Source: Platycnemis pennipes (taxonomy: Eukaryota; Arthropoda; Insecta; Odonata; Platycnemididae). From it: a stretch of 64,000 nucleotides of DNA. The stretch is taken from positions 131,582,615-131,646,614 of the forward strand of contig OW121848.1 of NCBI GenBank assembly GCA_933228895.1, written 5' to 3'. Each line of letters begins with the position of its first letter. The first letter of the stretch is position 1. Of the stretch, positions 9,589 to 19,591 are shown piece after piece. The notes under the pieces were generated by a model. It did no database searches, had not been told where the DNA came from, and saw nothing but the letters and a program-made list of their open reading frames with translations. A program made the position numbers and the translations under genes.

Positions 9589-11185
9589 TGTTACAAGCAT
9601 ATAAGCTAAGGGGGTGAATATACGATTGCATAAGAAAACAGATATTTAACCTCGGAACAATATGTCAATTAAAGCAAAACTAATATAAGACGTACATTTT
9701 TTCCTGTAAGTAACGTGGTAATGAAATGTAGGAGCCAATTAGTCTTATTTTGTGAGTTACCTACAGAATACTGCACTATTATTTCGAGATTAACTCGTGA
9801 ATGCTACAAAAAAACGCCGCTGAATTTGGCTTCACGGAATGGAAAGTTATTATCATAAAGTAGTCATCAATCTTAATGTTGATTTGACGCAGCTCTCAGC
9901 TCGGTTCTTCTTCCGGCCCACCTAATCATATTTATATAACTCTTTTACTTTATTTCCTTTGCAAGGAGTGAAAAATAATAAAATATCTTCAGCGAAGAGC
10001 TATCAGTGATAAAATAGAAATTAACTTATTGGTACATTTAACGCAGACAAGTTGAAGAATTTATGTTTTTAGGTATTACTTTTAGTCCTTACTGGCTCAT
10101 AAATGCTATTAGCGATGTTTTTTCACATCATAGAGAAGATGGTAAAATTTCTCATTTGTTACTTGGTCATGCCACGGTTGTTATACTTCATACTCTAGGT
10201 TTTGGTTCCCAACCCCTTTTTAGCATAAAGTGTGGGTCAATTTTAGGTAAGAGTATGGCGTACCTATAGCTGAAAATTTCACGTTCTTCCATCAGTACGC
10301 TGTTGTAAAACCTTGATCTTGGGTATCGTTGGAAATAGCGCATCAACTTGTTTTTTTTCCTCTTTTCCAAAACTTCTCATAATAGTCTCTCCTTAAGGGT
10401 GAACATGAAATTATTCCAATAGTTTCCAGAGCAAAGTTATCCATTGTTTTCCCTGGATGGAAGATTGTGTGCAATGGTCTAGGGGAAAAATGTTACTCAT
10501 GTGTTTGTTTTTCTGACAACAGTGTGCCGTTTAAATTTCCTTCTATGGAAGCTCTAACAATTCGTGTGGTAATTTATTAAACACTGTTCAATTCAATGCA
10601 TTTTTCTTCTTTGATTTTGTGTTTTTATTCGGAAATTTTAATGGCATATTTTCCTCTTCCTTCATGGACATTTTCTCCGGTAGTGTTGTTTCATAAATAC
10701 TCTATATCACAATGATTTAGGAAGTGGGTAATATTAGTAAGAGGGTGCTTCAGATATGGGTAATTTTGCCTGCTACTGGAACTGGTTTTTTTTTGCTAAT
10801 GAAATCTGATTCTCTCGTAATATTCTCCGTCGTTTCCAGTCCCAAAACAGAACAGTTGAAGTGGCAAACATTGCCGGGTGTAAAGTACTGGGAATGTCAA
10901 GGAGAAGGTTACAGAGAATTACGAAACATATTTCGGAGGAGCGAACTTGTCAAATATTGTCCCGCTGTGACATTACGCGAATGATGGGCATTCGCTGTTT
11001 TGGAGAGATAGAGAGGGAGAATTGAAGTTGGCGGTTAGGCTTCGCGGATTTCCGTATTTTTAGTTGGCTTCCAGACTACTGGAGAAATTGAGTACTCTTC
11101 GCTCCACTCCTTTGAAGATTGGGTGGGCGAAGTGAGAGCCCGGTTGATGATTTCAGGCATAAATTGATGGTATTTGCTCCTATTA
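9589..11185. other. Unassigned AT-rich DNA
   Basis: No repeat or gene recognised. Open frames at 10063-10269, 10188-10370 (minus) and 10724-10984 lack recognisable domains. Confidence 0.5.
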
Positions 11186-11395
11186 ATTATGAATGATAGG
11201 ATAAATTTTGTAATTCCACAATTGTTTATTTCACACTACTGCTGCCATGGTTTCAACGGGTAGCACTACTACTGCCATGGTTTCAACGGGTAACGTCGTC
11301 ATCATCTGATGATGACGTTAACCGTCGAAACCATGGTAGTAGGAGGGTGAAATAAATATTTGTGGAATTACAAAGTTAATCCTATCATCCATAAT
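11186..11395. mobile_element. Foldback element with hammerhead-like centre (H1)
   Basis: Two arms of about 75 bases are reverse complements: ATTATGAATGATAGGAT and GTAATTCCACAA on the left match TTGTGGAATTAC and ATCCTATCATCCATAAT on the right. The left arm carries a 30-bp tandem duplication (11234-11263 and 11264-11293). The centre has CTGATGA (11306-11312), a GACG/CGTC stem and GAAA (11327-11330), which is the order of the hammerhead core. No cleavage triplet is placed correctly after GAAA, so activity is doubtful. Confidence 0.6.
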
Positions 11396-11690
11396 GAACC
11401 CAGAGCCCCGTTTCGAAAAAGGCGGTGGTAGAGATTTTTCAGTGAAATATCGATCCCCACTTGAGCGCTGTATGAAGAGCACCTCAAGCTCAGCACTTCG
11501 TCCGTCGGATGGGACGTTAAACCGTGGATCCTTTGACGCCTTTCGTTGAGAGCAGACCAATGCCGACGACGCCGGTTTTCGCTCCAGCCTTCCTCAAATC
11601 AGTGAAAACTCCCTTCCTCCTCCCAAACACGCATATGTCCTAAATGAGTCAAAGACCTTAGCAGCTTAGTCGGTCTTATCCTCCTATTTA
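11396..11690 (+). mobile_element. SINE-1, copy lacking its head
   Basis: The SINE-1 body is present (TCGATCCCCACTTGAG, CCGTCCGTCGGATGGGACGT, CGCCTTTCGTTGAGAGCAG) with the 3' part decayed. The tRNA-like head is missing, and the copy abuts the foldback element at 11186-11395, which may have replaced or interrupted it. Confidence 0.75.
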
Positions 11691-11825
11691 GGACTGATTA
11701 TGATATTTGTACATATGTATTTGAACTGAATTTGAACTCACTCAAAGGGCATACATAATGGGTATATCAAGGGCGAGACCGTGGATCTATGGACTTATCA
11801 TTTTCCTGAACAAAATTTCAAGAGG

Positions 11826-12160
11826 GTCGTGTTGGTGTGGTGACTAGAATACTGGATTCCCATCCCTAATGTCCAGGTTCGAGTCTTAGGTGTGGCAGTC
11901 ATTTTTCATTGGTGCCTATTTCAATCCCTATCTGGCGTGGAGAGCACTTTAAGTTCAGAACTCCGGCCATACCTTGACGCCTTTGAACCGTTGATACCTT
12001 GGTGCTTTTCGTAAACGGCTTGCTGATAACGACGCCGGGTTTCTCTCCACCCTGCCTCCTTTCCCTAAAAGGTTCTTACTCTATCCAATTACCCACCTAT
12101 CCAAAATTGCGCGAATGACTTAAAACTACCGGTCGCCTCAGCTAACAACAACTGAGGCTT
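11826..12160 (+). mobile_element. SINE-1, full-length diverged copy
   Basis: It begins GTTGGTGTGGTGACTAGAAT, has a B-box relative CCAGGTTCGAGTCTTAGG, a diverged middle, and the 3' end ACGCCGGGTTTCTCTCCACC...CCAATTACCCACCTATCC. The divergence indicates an older insertion than the 50183 copy. Confidence 0.82.
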
Positions 12161-13738
12161 TGATGATTCATTAATATGAGTGTTTTATTCGCTAAGGCGC
12201 GTCTCTTTTCGTACGTGAAGCAAACAATTTCTCTTTTTCACTAAAAAAACTTTCCATTTTGGCTTATGGTGATATTCTGGAGCCGTGATGCCGGTACTCA
12301 GGCCATTCGGATTGCGTTAACATTTCACTGTGCTTCTCCATTTCCCTTTCCTTTTGAGCAAGGTCTGTCGAATTAAAAATAAAAACATCAGAAGAAATAC
12401 GTCATTAACAAGCTTGTTTGCAAATTGAGACCGCTTTCTCTTCGATTCTTTCAAATTTAAAAAAAATCAGGTATTTTTGTTTCTAATAGCCAGATAATCT
12501 TTTTTTCCGGTTAATTTATACTTTTGTGTTTTGGAACCGTCCGTATTGTAGTTTTTAAATCAATGACGAATATTTCCATTTGTGGGTTTATTTAGTCAAT
12601 TGGTAAAGCGACCTCGATGCTTATCTCGGAGAGTCATCTCGTCGAAGAAGACTAATGTAACCAAACATCATTACATTGGTTTACGAAGGCCTTTCTTTCG
12701 ATTGTCTGTCATTATTCTACATTTCCGGATGGTGTTGGAACTGGGACGAAAAAAGAATAGATAACAGCAGAAAGTATTACTTCACATGCCGCTGGCCATA
12801 AGTATCGAGTGAGCTCTAGCCTCAACGACCAGACATACGTTCGACTTTCAATCCATATGGTTTTGAATTTGTCACATATTAAAAAAAAAAAACAGAATTC
12901 GATTGCGCTAAAATAAAATGTGGCTCCGTTGTTATGGCAGTCTTACCTATAATGCAATTTCCTATCTTGATTCAAAAATGCACGGTGATCATAGAGTATA
13001 TTCTTGGAAATGTCTATTTTAAACTCCTAATGCTTTTATTAGAGATAAAATTAAATTAAATGATTCCTTTATTGTGTCCTCAACCTGAATCGATGAAGCT
13101 GATTAGTTACGTATTCATAAAGCCAGACATTAGATACCATATAGTAGTAGTTCCATTTTCAGCATCAAGAAATCCATACGGCAAAGGAAGGTTTTCATCA
13201 CTTATTATACATCCACTCAGACACAAAACTCTCAAAGGCTATATTTGGGTCCTCGACGTAGACTTGAGGAAGCCTGGAATTCGTTAATCGCCTGCGCTTC
13301 CATCACTGCTCGGACTTTCCCGGGCTTGGTTTGCGTCAGCTTCGGTACTTTAATGCCTTCCAAACCGGATAGTGTTTTTTATTTCGGTCTCTCGCCTAAT
13401 TTTCTGGTTTAACCGTTCACATTTAAGGCTTATTCAAGGAACTCTAATCCTGCGCTGTGTTATGAGTTTCCATTTATTTTCCGTTTATATCGAAAGTAAT
13501 CTTATTCTACAATCATATAAAAGTTACTAGCTTGCGGCTACATCGATGAGTATTCCGGACAGGGTGTGTAGATTATAATGAAATGTAATGAAATAAAAAT
13601 GACAAATATGCTTCATATCCTTACCATTTCAGTTTTGCACGAGTTAACGTGTCGGCAAAACATGCATTATTTTATCTGTGTATCTTGGAAAATGTTCAAA
13701 TGTTTGCATTACGAATAATATGTTTTCAGATTTAAGAG
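12161..13738. other. Unassigned DNA
   Basis: No repeat or gene recognised. The small open frames at 12582-12764 and 13060-13287 have no recognisable family. Confidence 0.5.
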
Positions 13739-13925
13739 GGGGATCGGGTTGATTTTACAGCTAGAGTACTGGCCACCCATCCCGAGTATGCAAGTTTTGT
13801 TTGGAACTTGAAGTTCAGTTCACCGTCCATCAAATTGGCCGTAAAACAGAAGACCTAGTTATTCATAACGCCTTTCCTTTAGAGCAGGTTAATGCCGACA
13901 CCGAGTTTATTTCTACTTGTTAACA
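13739..13925 (+). mobile_element. SINE-1, badly decayed fragment
   Basis: Retains GGGTTGATTTTACAGCTAGA, GTACTGGCCACCCATCCCGA, and further on GCCTTTCCTTTAGAGCAGG and TTAATGCCGACACCGAG. The B box and part of the body are deleted. Confidence 0.65.
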
Positions 13926-14482
13926 CTCCAAATATTTGATTCATAACGCCTTTTAACACACCCCTGAAAATGACACGAAAGCACTGAAACGGATCGGGGG
14001 GTGAAAATTGAGTGGATAAAGACATTGTTTTTATCGCCTATCTTATTATCTATCCTTTATAACATAGGGTAAAATTGATCCCGTTGACTTTCTTGAATAT
14101 ATCGAAAATTTCTTCCTGCATTATGCATTAATTCATTATGTGGTACTTAAACGTCGAGACCAGCATTTATGTGTTTTCAACTGAACCATTTTTTTACTGA
14201 ACTTTTTTTTCCTCGTGTACCGCGTGTTTGTCATGCAAAAGGTTTTTTGTCAAAATTTTTATTTAATCTATTTTTTAAGACGTATTTTTTTCCTATAAAA
14301 GGATACTTCTTAATAACGTGGGTACGATTTCCTAAACTGAACAGTGAAAAGTGAGGATGTTTGCGTGAGCCAATGGTTATTATGCGAGGCCTGGGCGTAC
14401 ATATGAATTGCCTTTTGCAATCGTAACGGCGATGAAAATCGCATTATTGCTGAAGTAAGGCATTGCAAAATTTCCACAGATA
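13926..14482. other. Unassigned AT-rich DNA
   Basis: No gene or repeat recognised. The open frame at 14169-14354 is a phenylalanine-rich translation of T-rich sequence and is not credible coding. Confidence 0.5.
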
Positions 14483-14586
14483 TTACTTAGCACGACGGGT
14501 TTCGTTGTTAAAACATTATCAAGTGCCTTGATCAGTCTTTATGATAATGCTGTTGTAACATCAAAATGCGTCGTGCTAAGTTACTA
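14483..14586. mobile_element. Foldback element (H4)
   Basis: Outer arms pair as TACTTAGCACGAC (about 14483-14496) with GTCGTGCTAAGTTA (about 14570-14583), and inner arms pair as CATTATCA with TGATAATG. On the minus strand CTGATCA, a stem, and CGAAACCCGTCGTGC resemble the motif of the other foldbacks, but the core G is lost. Confidence 0.5.
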
Positions 14587-15833
14587 ACTTATGCCTGGTG
14601 AATTAAAAGCTCTCTATAGAGGCAGAGCGAATGGTGTCTCCATGCGGACAAAATCTCTCCAATTAAGATCTGATTTGCGAGCTTCCAGAAAGTTGATATG
14701 TGTGGAGGGAGAGGCTGATTGCTTTGCTCTTCGAAAGAAATTACAATATTGAACACTTATAATCAACGCCAAAATGTTCGAATCTCGCTTGCATTTGGCG
14801 CATCTTATGCACGATAATTCCCATCAATGCATGCATTCCGGACACGAATTCTGAGGCTGCCGTAAGAAGTCGCATTATCCTCTCACTTCTTGCGTGTGGA
14901 TGGGGTAGATAGGAATTTGAACCAATGAACTTCCTCCTCGAAGTTTCCCAAAACCAATAGCATTGGTTTAATAAAAATTACTACTGCACTAAACTGATTT
15001 ACATGGGTGCGGTCCAGGTAACCATTTTCCATTGAAAATTTTTAGCAAGACGAATGTTCTTGCCAGAAACGCTGAGGATAGAACTACGATCGATCATTGG
15101 AGTGAAAGAAATCCATCCGGAGATGAGGAAAGTAGAATCAACACCGAGGAAACAGAGAGGAATTTCCGTCCAAACACTACTGAAAGAGCGAGGGAGAGCG
15201 CTGATTGCTCGGAAAAACCAGACAAAGTCAGCTGAAATGGAGCTAATGGCCACATGGCCACAATGTCACATGTCACCATGTGGTGATAATGAATTGAACT
15301 TGAATCATTTCCAAAGTAAATGCATATAAAACTTGAACTACCCGAAAATGTGGGAATCTCTAATTGAGGAAACGGGCATTATTGCTAGTGATATTAGTCT
15401 ACAAATAATGTATCTGTTGGGCTCTCATGCGTAAATAGTCATAGTTCACGTGTTTGATGCATTGATGATCACCAATACTTGAACCCGTACGAATTCGTTA
15501 GACATATGGCCACCGAGTTTAATCTTCTGTTGCTGCCTTAGCGTGGGAGTAACCAAGGAAGTTAGAATGTACTGGAGAAGGCATTGGCAAGCTAGTCAGT
15601 AGGTGACACTGAAGCCAGAATGGGGGTGCTTGGGAAGGATTAGACCCCACCCACTCCGTACAAAACATTGTGTTTTCATACGGCCTCTCATGGAGACTGT
15701 AAGTTATTTATAGTATAAATGACAATTAAATCGCACCCAAATGTCATAGTAGCGGAGTCTGTTACTCTTTCTAAGGCTATTTGAGGGAGATATTAAAGCA
15801 TTTGATTCCCATAGGAGTTAATTTTATTCCTAA
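14587..15833. other. Unassigned DNA with overlapping short open frames
   Basis: At 14999-15329 open frames of 60-90 codons exist on both strands, but none has a recognisable domain and no repeat relation is visible. The rest shows nothing. Confidence 0.45.
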
Positions 15834-16022
15834 AACTGGTGTTGTTGTTGTCATTTTGGGGAGGCTACCGATAAATGAGGTAATTTTCACCAGAGAAGAT
15901 AGGTGGGTAACTTTTAGATGGAGGTTAGCGTCCCATCCGACGGACGGGGTACTGGACTCGAAAGTACTCTCCTCAAGGCACTTTAATTTAGGGACCGGTG
16001 TATGAATGAAAAAACCGCCAGG
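15834..16022 (-). mobile_element. SINE-1, 3' part of an interrupted copy
   Basis: Minus-strand SINE-1: GGGGAGGCTACCGATAAATG is its 3' end and GTCCCATCCGACGGACGG its body, with the TAACGAAAGGCGCC block deleted. It is interrupted at CCAGG (16018-16022) by the 309-bp MITE and continues at 16332. Confidence 0.8.
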
Positions 16023-16331
16023 GTGTGTTTGAAGCAGTCGTGATTAACTCGAATAGGTAACTAAGGAGTCACATGGTAGAAACACGAGTGGTTCGCAAAT
16101 TTTTGTGTGTTTTAATCGCTCTTAAAAATCTCACTCGTGGTTTTTTATTAAGTTTTTGCCATCCATCTCAAGCGTAGAGTCCCCGGATGAGAAAAAGTCA
16201 AGTAAAAACAACGAGTGAGATTGTAATGAACGATACAAACACACCAACATTTGCGAAAAATTATTGTTCGTACCACGTGACTCCTTGGTTACCTATTCGA
16301 GTTAATCCCGACTGTTTCAAAACAAATCCCC
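16023..16331. mobile_element. 310-bp inverted-repeat MITE, copy 1
   Basis: Nearly the whole 309 bp is one inverted repeat. Left terminal GTGTGTTTGAAGCAGTCG and ACTCGAATAGGTAACTAAGG mirror CCTTGGTTACCTATTCGAGT and CTGTTTCAAAAC on the right. It is flanked by CCAGG on both sides (16018-16022, 16332-16336), a 5-bp target duplication inside a SINE-1. It is non-coding and its mobilising transposase is not in this window. Confidence 0.82.
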
Positions 16332-16405
16332 CCAGGATTTAAACCCTGACCTTCGGGATGGGAGGCCAGTACAATAGCCACCACATCAACCCGATCCTTA
16401 CTAAA
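16332..16405 (-). mobile_element. SINE-1, tRNA-like head of the interrupted copy
   Basis: Continues the element broken at 16022: decayed B box (GATTTAAACCCTGACC), CGGGATGGGAGGCCAGTAC and TAGCCACCACATCAACCC, the antisense of the SINE-1 head. Confidence 0.78.
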
Positions 16406-16693
16406 ACTGGTTCGAAATATTTTAACTACATATTTTTGTGCTTGCTAACGTATTTTGACGCTCTTTCATCTGTTTCTTTGACAAATTAAAAAAAAATCTA
16501 CGCTCCCATTATTTATCATACTTTTCTAAGGTTTGCCGCGTTCAAAAATAATTTCATCCGTACGAGCATCGCGATCAGCAAGCCGGTATGTCCGTAACCT
16601 ACGAAGATGGCTGCTGGCTTCACAAATCAGCTGCGATGCCTCTTTGAGTACATTATAACCTTCATGGGAGAAACGAGCGTTTACTTTCAACAC
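16406..16693. other. Unassigned DNA
   Basis: Short interval between the two MITE copies; nothing recognised. Confidence 0.4.
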
Positions 16694-16698
16694 CAGGG

Positions 16699-17008
16699 GT
16701 GTTGTGTTTGAAACCTTCGGGATTATCTCGAATAGGTAACCAAGGAGTCACGTGATACAAACACGAATGTTTTCAAAATTTAATGTGTCTGAATCACTCT
16801 TTACAGCATCATTAATTGTTTTCACTTGAGTTTTTCTCATCTATTCCAAATAAAGAGCCCCTAGTTGAGAAATAGCACAAGTGTAAACAAAGAATGAGGT
16901 AGTAATCAGCGGTTTCAATGCACCAAATTTGCGAGCCATTCGTGTTTATACCACGTGACTCCTTGGTTACCTATTCGAGATAATCCCGACGGTTTCAAAC
17001 ACAGCCCC
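16699..17008. mobile_element. 310-bp inverted-repeat MITE, copy 2
   Basis: Same family as copy 1, 310 bp. Terminal GGTGTTGTGTTTGAAACC pairs with GGTTTCAAACACAGCCCC. Subterminal TCGAATAGGTAACCAAGG and CACGTG are kept on both arms. Flanks are CCAGG at 16694-16698 and 17009-17013. The central TTTTTCTCATC/AGAGCCCCTAG block matches copy 3. Confidence 0.84.
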
Positions 17009-17779
17009 CCAGGATGGGATTAAAATAAATATATTTTCATCTTTCTTCTCTTCCCTTATATATATTTATTAAGTTTTTTCCATTCGTCTCAAGCGTAGCT
17101 TCTTCTTATATTTTCATCTCTCCCCTTACGGGAAAAGCAGTATTATAGTGTGTGGCTCCAATATAGGGCTAAACATTTATCTTCCAATTCAATTTTGATA
17201 TGATATGACATTTTATTCACTCCCCCATGATCGATACAATTATAAGTAGAAAGAATATAACGGGAGCTATGGGTGGTCTCCAAGGTCATAGGACCTGAAT
17301 CTCTAGTCATCACTTGACTTTACCTTGACGAGGAGCGATTCAATTGCGAAAACTGGGCAGTAAAATGATTTGAGGAAAAACTTTATAATTTGAAATCCTC
17401 TTCAACAACCCTGAATTCTCGACTTTTCGTTTATTTCCGAGTACGTTCCATGATTTATTCGTTCTCGAAATAGTGATTTTTATTTTTTATCTCGGCAACG
17501 GGAATATTTATTTTTCTAAATATTCCGGTTGCCGGCATAAAAAAAATATTAAGGCTTTGAAACTATTCTCAGGGAAGCATCACTTTTACTTCACCAGCGA
17601 TATACAAAAATGTATGCCATTTTTCCTTTACGGCAAACTTCATTAGAAAATTTCTCATGATATGGCCAGAAAACATTTCTCATTTCCTTATGTTTTCATC
17701 AAAATTCTTTTTCTTCCACTCCTCTTGGAAATTATCGTGATTTTACGCGCTCTATTAACTTTATGATGATTGCCTGATG
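17009..17779. other. Unassigned DNA with a MITE scrap
   Basis: Positions 17060-17102 repeat the central piece of MITE copy 1 (TTATTAAGTTTTTTCCATTC, TCTCAAGCGTAG). The remainder is AT-rich with nothing recognised. Confidence 0.5.
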
Positions 17780-17985
17780 AAGACTATCAACGAGACTATC
17801 GTCGAGGGAAAAGTGAACGGGAGGATTGGAAAAGGCAGGCCTCGTATGAGATACATGGAACAGGTTGTGAAGGATGTAAAAGAGAAGAATTACGTCACAA
17901 TGAAAAGGTTGGCCGATGGAAGAATCGAGTGGAAAGCTGCGTCAAAACAATCCTAGGATTGTTGACCAATGATGATGATGCTTAA
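17780..17985 (+). pseudogene. RTE-like LINE 3' end
   Basis: The translated segment KRQASYEI...GRWKNRVESC...LLTNDDDA matches the end shared with the RTE-like copies at 30549, 59113 and 61284. It ends with the palindromic CCTAGGATTG and TGATGATGATG tail. Only the 3' extremity is present, with no catalytic domain. Confidence 0.7.
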
Positions 17986-18130
17986 TTTTATCTCCATATT
18001 AATTATTCTGTAATACCACTGTTTTACTGGATAGCCGACTGTGCGTATGTTCCGTGAGTTATCGTTTGGGATACTTGAGGTTCTTCCTCAAGCGCGCAGA
18101 ATACGCGTACAATAACTATTCTACATCGAG

Positions 18131-18677
18131 ACATCTACATAATACCCTGCAAGCCACCTCATAGGTGTGTGGCAGGGGGTGATTTCTCACCAAACATGCA
18201 CTACATATAATCATGCATAAAAAAAGAATAGAATTTATACTAGTTAGAACTTCACTACTTAAAAAAGATAAAAATTTCAAAGCAAACATGAAAAAACATT
18301 CCGTTAGTAGGGTTAGCTTTAAGTACTCATACCAACATGCAGCTACCAATGCTATCCATCGCTACTCTCCGATTGCACATATTTACCGTTATTCGTATCT
18401 CTAATTGTACGAGGGAAAAAGGACATTTTGAATCTGTTAGTTCGGCAATCAATTTCTCTAATTTTGTAACCATGGTCCAGTCTGCCATAGTAAGTTGGGG
18501 TTCGCAAAATATTTTTAACATCATCACTGAAAATATTGTCTTGGAATTTATTCAGAGATTAAGTCTAAATTTTAACCTGCATTCTGACAATGATTCCCAT
18601 TTCAATTCATTTAATAGACTGGTTTAGCTGATATAATTATCGTATCGTCCCTTTACAAATCTTGCCGATCTTCGCTT
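18131..18677 (-). mobile_element. CR1-like LINE-A, 5'-truncated copy
   Basis: Antisense: the tail ACATCTACATAATACCC is at the low end, followed by the 3' UTR and the C-terminal RT-ORF segment (SLLNELKWESLSDRRLKF-like and PTYYGRLDH-like stretches, with frameshifts). It stops at the CTTACGAT/CTTCGCT region near 18677. Decayed, non-coding. Confidence 0.82.
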
Positions 18678-18990
18678 CACGCGTTTCTGCAACTATTCCT
18701 GGAGGAGAAAGTGGTAAGTCGGCAGGCGACGACCGGTCACTCCCCGCGAAAAAATATGCGATGGTGAGGCAGGAGAGGCGCCTTCAAAGACATTCGTTGT
18801 CTTGAACGAGGCACCAACCGTCTCCACTCAATCGTCTCCGCCCACCGCATTTGTTATGCATCTTGCTCTCATCTCCCCTCGCCTTAGCATTCCGACCCGA
18901 AGGGGTGGAGACGTCTTATTTTAATCTGTTCGTTCTCTCCCTCTCTCTCCCTCGCCTCCTTTGTGTTTCGCCTTTCCTTCCTTGCGTCTT
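18678..18990. other. GC-richer unassigned patch
   Basis: CpG-containing sequence (GGCGACGACCGGTCACTCCC, CTCCGCCCACCGCATTTG) followed by CT-rich DNA. It could be a promoter or an untranslated exon of a host gene, but no motif decides it. Confidence 0.3.
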
Positions 18991-19055
18991 GGAAGTCTCC
19001 GCTGGCCACACCCAGCGAATTGCTTCATCTTTCTTAAATAGCAACGTGTTATAAC

Positions 19056-19583
19056 TCGGGATGGGCCGATACCAAACATTCGGTACCCGATTATCGAGGA
19101 CAAAATTCTCACGATGCCATTTTTTTCGATACTCAATCTTTAAATACCACAATTTAATGATTAGGCATTAGTTGTTTTTGTTTTGCTAGCGTATTTACCG
19201 TAAAAAGTTTGTTGTTCCCACGATCTGCAAAAATATAACATCTAACAGTTTGACTATGTATTAATATGCAGGGAAACTCCTATTTTGAGCTTTGAATCGC
19301 CTTTTATGGCCATCTCCTCGTAAAAATAAATGTAAATTGATAAGTTTTGATACAGAGGAAATGAAAATTATTTTTAAATTGATTAGGGTCTAAAAAGTGA
19401 AAAAAGCTAAAAAAAAATGTAAGATCGAGGAAGGAATACCGATAGTTCCCTCTATTCTCTCATTTAAAGTTTACGTAGGTATCGCATTGGCAATATCGTG
19501 TAATCAAGCCGATACTCGATACTTACGATACCACCAAGTATCGAGGGTTATTGAGGGATAGCAGGCATCGAATCCCATCCCTA
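19056..19583. mobile_element. hAT-like non-autonomous DNA transposon
   Basis: Ends TCGGGATGGG (19056) and CCCATCCCTA (to 19583) form short terminal inverted repeats of the hAT type. They are flanked by a diverged 8-bp duplication, GTTATAAC (19048-19055) and GTTAAAGC (19584-19591), 6 of 8 matching. CGATAC/GTATCG motifs repeat near both ends, as transposase-binding subterminal repeats do in hAT elements. It is 528 bp and has no coding capacity. Confidence 0.62.
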
Positions 19584-19591
19584 GTTAAAGC

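Noticed and set aside
11306..11330. Active hammerhead ribozyme in foldback H1
   Set aside because: The core order is right, but no cleavage triplet and stem I partner follow GAAA at the correct place, so only a relic is claimed.
15032..15329. Overlapping sense and antisense genes
   Set aside because: Frames on both strands have no recognisable domain and are short enough to arise by chance in balanced-composition DNA.
16023..17008. CRISPR-like or satellite array because of repeated blocks
   Set aside because: The two copies are separate inverted-repeat elements with their own target duplications and are not regularly spaced short repeats.
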